From NCBI GenBank assembly GCA_023078555.1, contig CM041199.1:8995315-9059314 (forward strand): a DNA stretch of 64,000 bases. Direction: 5' to 3'. Shown here piece after piece: positions 63,701 to 64,000 of this stretch. The position numbers and the translations under genes were made by a program. The notes beneath the pieces were generated by a model, which saw nothing but the letters and a program-made list of their open reading frames with translations, was not told the origin of the DNA and made no database searches. Source of the DNA: Ulva prolifera. Its lineage: Eukaryota > Chlorophyta > Ulvophyceae > Ulvales > Ulvaceae. Within the stretch, counting starts at the first letter, position 1; the number at the start of each line of letters is the position of its first letter.

Positions 63701-64000
63701 TAAGCAACTCCCAAGCCTGTCCAGGCAACTCCCAAGCATGTCTACTCAACTCCCAAGCATGTTTGCGTAGAAACAAAGTCGTTTTAGCAACTCCCAAGCA
63801 TGTCTAGTCAACTCCCAAGCATAATTGCATAGATACCATGTGGCTTAAGCAACTCCCAAGCCTGTCTAGGCAACTCCCAAGCATGTTTGCGTAGAAACCT
63901 GGTCGCTTAAGCAACTCCCAAGGCTGTCTAGGCAACTCCCAAGCATGTCTAGTCTACTCGCAAGCATGTTTGCGTAGAAACCTGGTCGCTTAAGCAACTC

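Larger units (their letters stand above)
24805..64000. repeat. Satellite array, right part (62/83-bp monomers)
   Basis: The same satellite resumes in the same orientation and monomer phase directly after the mobile element and runs to the window edge, so the array extends beyond it. Composition is as in the left part, with several nested higher-order periods (1,655, 2,815, 3,064, 3,086 and 5,364 bp). Monomers are highly similar within a type, and kilobase blocks differ at only a few positions. No gene, RNA gene or second mobile element is visible in these 39 kb. Confidence 0.97.

Noticed and set aside
1316..63797. Many recurring open frames of 60-91 codons on both strands within the satellite
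   Set aside because: They are the same repeat read in frame. Their ends fall where the 62-bp period shifts the frame, they have no domain or signal, and nearby overlapping frames exist in several phases.
1..64000. CRISPR-like array of regular repeats
   Set aside because: There are no unique spacers: the sequence between cores is also repeated, units are contiguous, and no cas genes are present.
1..64000. CENP-B box or telomere repeats
   Set aside because: No monomer type reads like the TTCG-NNNN-A--CGGG pattern, and no TTTAGGG or TTAGGG tandem run is present. GTCGTTTTAGC is only a superficial resemblance.
1..64000. G-quadruplex arrays on the minus strand
   Set aside because: GGG runs recur only about every 21 bases, so loops would be about 18 nt, too long for a stable standard quadruplex.
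1..64000. tRNA or rRNA genes
   Set aside because: I found no A/B-box pairs or cloverleaf-compatible stretch outside repeat variants, and no conserved rRNA segments. GGTATC at 24,521-24,526 is a primer-binding-site candidate only.

Overview
The window is almost entirely satellite DNA. Apart from one 748-bp insertion at 24,057-24,804, all 64 kb consist of head-to-tail copies of a 62-bp monomer and its 83-bp form, all in one orientation. I find no credible protein gene, rRNA, tRNA or CRISPR array. This points to a eukaryotic nuclear chromosome, in centromeric, pericentromeric or other heterochromatin. The insertion has the layout of a TRIM (terminal-repeat retrotransposon in miniature), a class best known from plants. 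A plant is therefore the most likely host, but the species cannot be named from the sequence.

Monomer structure: each 62-bp unit has three parts. Two are related 21-bp blocks built on the core CAACTCCCAAGC. The third is a 20-bp linker of the type GTAGAAACCAGGTGGCTTAA. The 83-bp form carries one extra 21-bp block. Linker variants (GGTGG, GGTCG, GGGTTAAG, AAGTCGTTCAAG, AAAGTCGTTTTAG, CATGTGG and others) label monomer types and make higher-order structure readable.

Higher-order structure: the types are arranged in kilobase-scale higher-order repeats that have been duplicated repeatedly. The clearest are periods of 4,823 bp (378-10,437), 1,655 bp around the insertion, 3,064 bp (30,168-36,295), 5,364 bp (42,650-53,038) and 2,815 bp (52,080-57,709). 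Blocks over 2 kb are also shared across 41.5 kb and 45.7 kb. Almost every period I measured equals 62m + 21n, which suggests rearrangement in register with the monomer and sub-monomer. A paired marker block of 2 x ~198 bp recurs at 20 places, plus one single copy. Its spacing is 352 bp in most of the window but 290 bp in all five pairs between 21 and 38 kb.

The mobile element: two identical 278-bp LTRs (TGTT...AACA on the plus strand) flank a 192-bp non-coding interior. A polypurine tract and a partial primer-binding site place it on the minus strand. It is bounded by the 5-bp direct repeat GAAAC. Removing the element and one GAAAC gives continuous satellite matching an uninterrupted copy at 22,180-23,725. 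It is therefore a recent insertion into an existing array.

The small open frames that recur on both strands follow from the repeat arithmetic: 21 is a multiple of 3 and 62 is not. I do not annotate them as genes.
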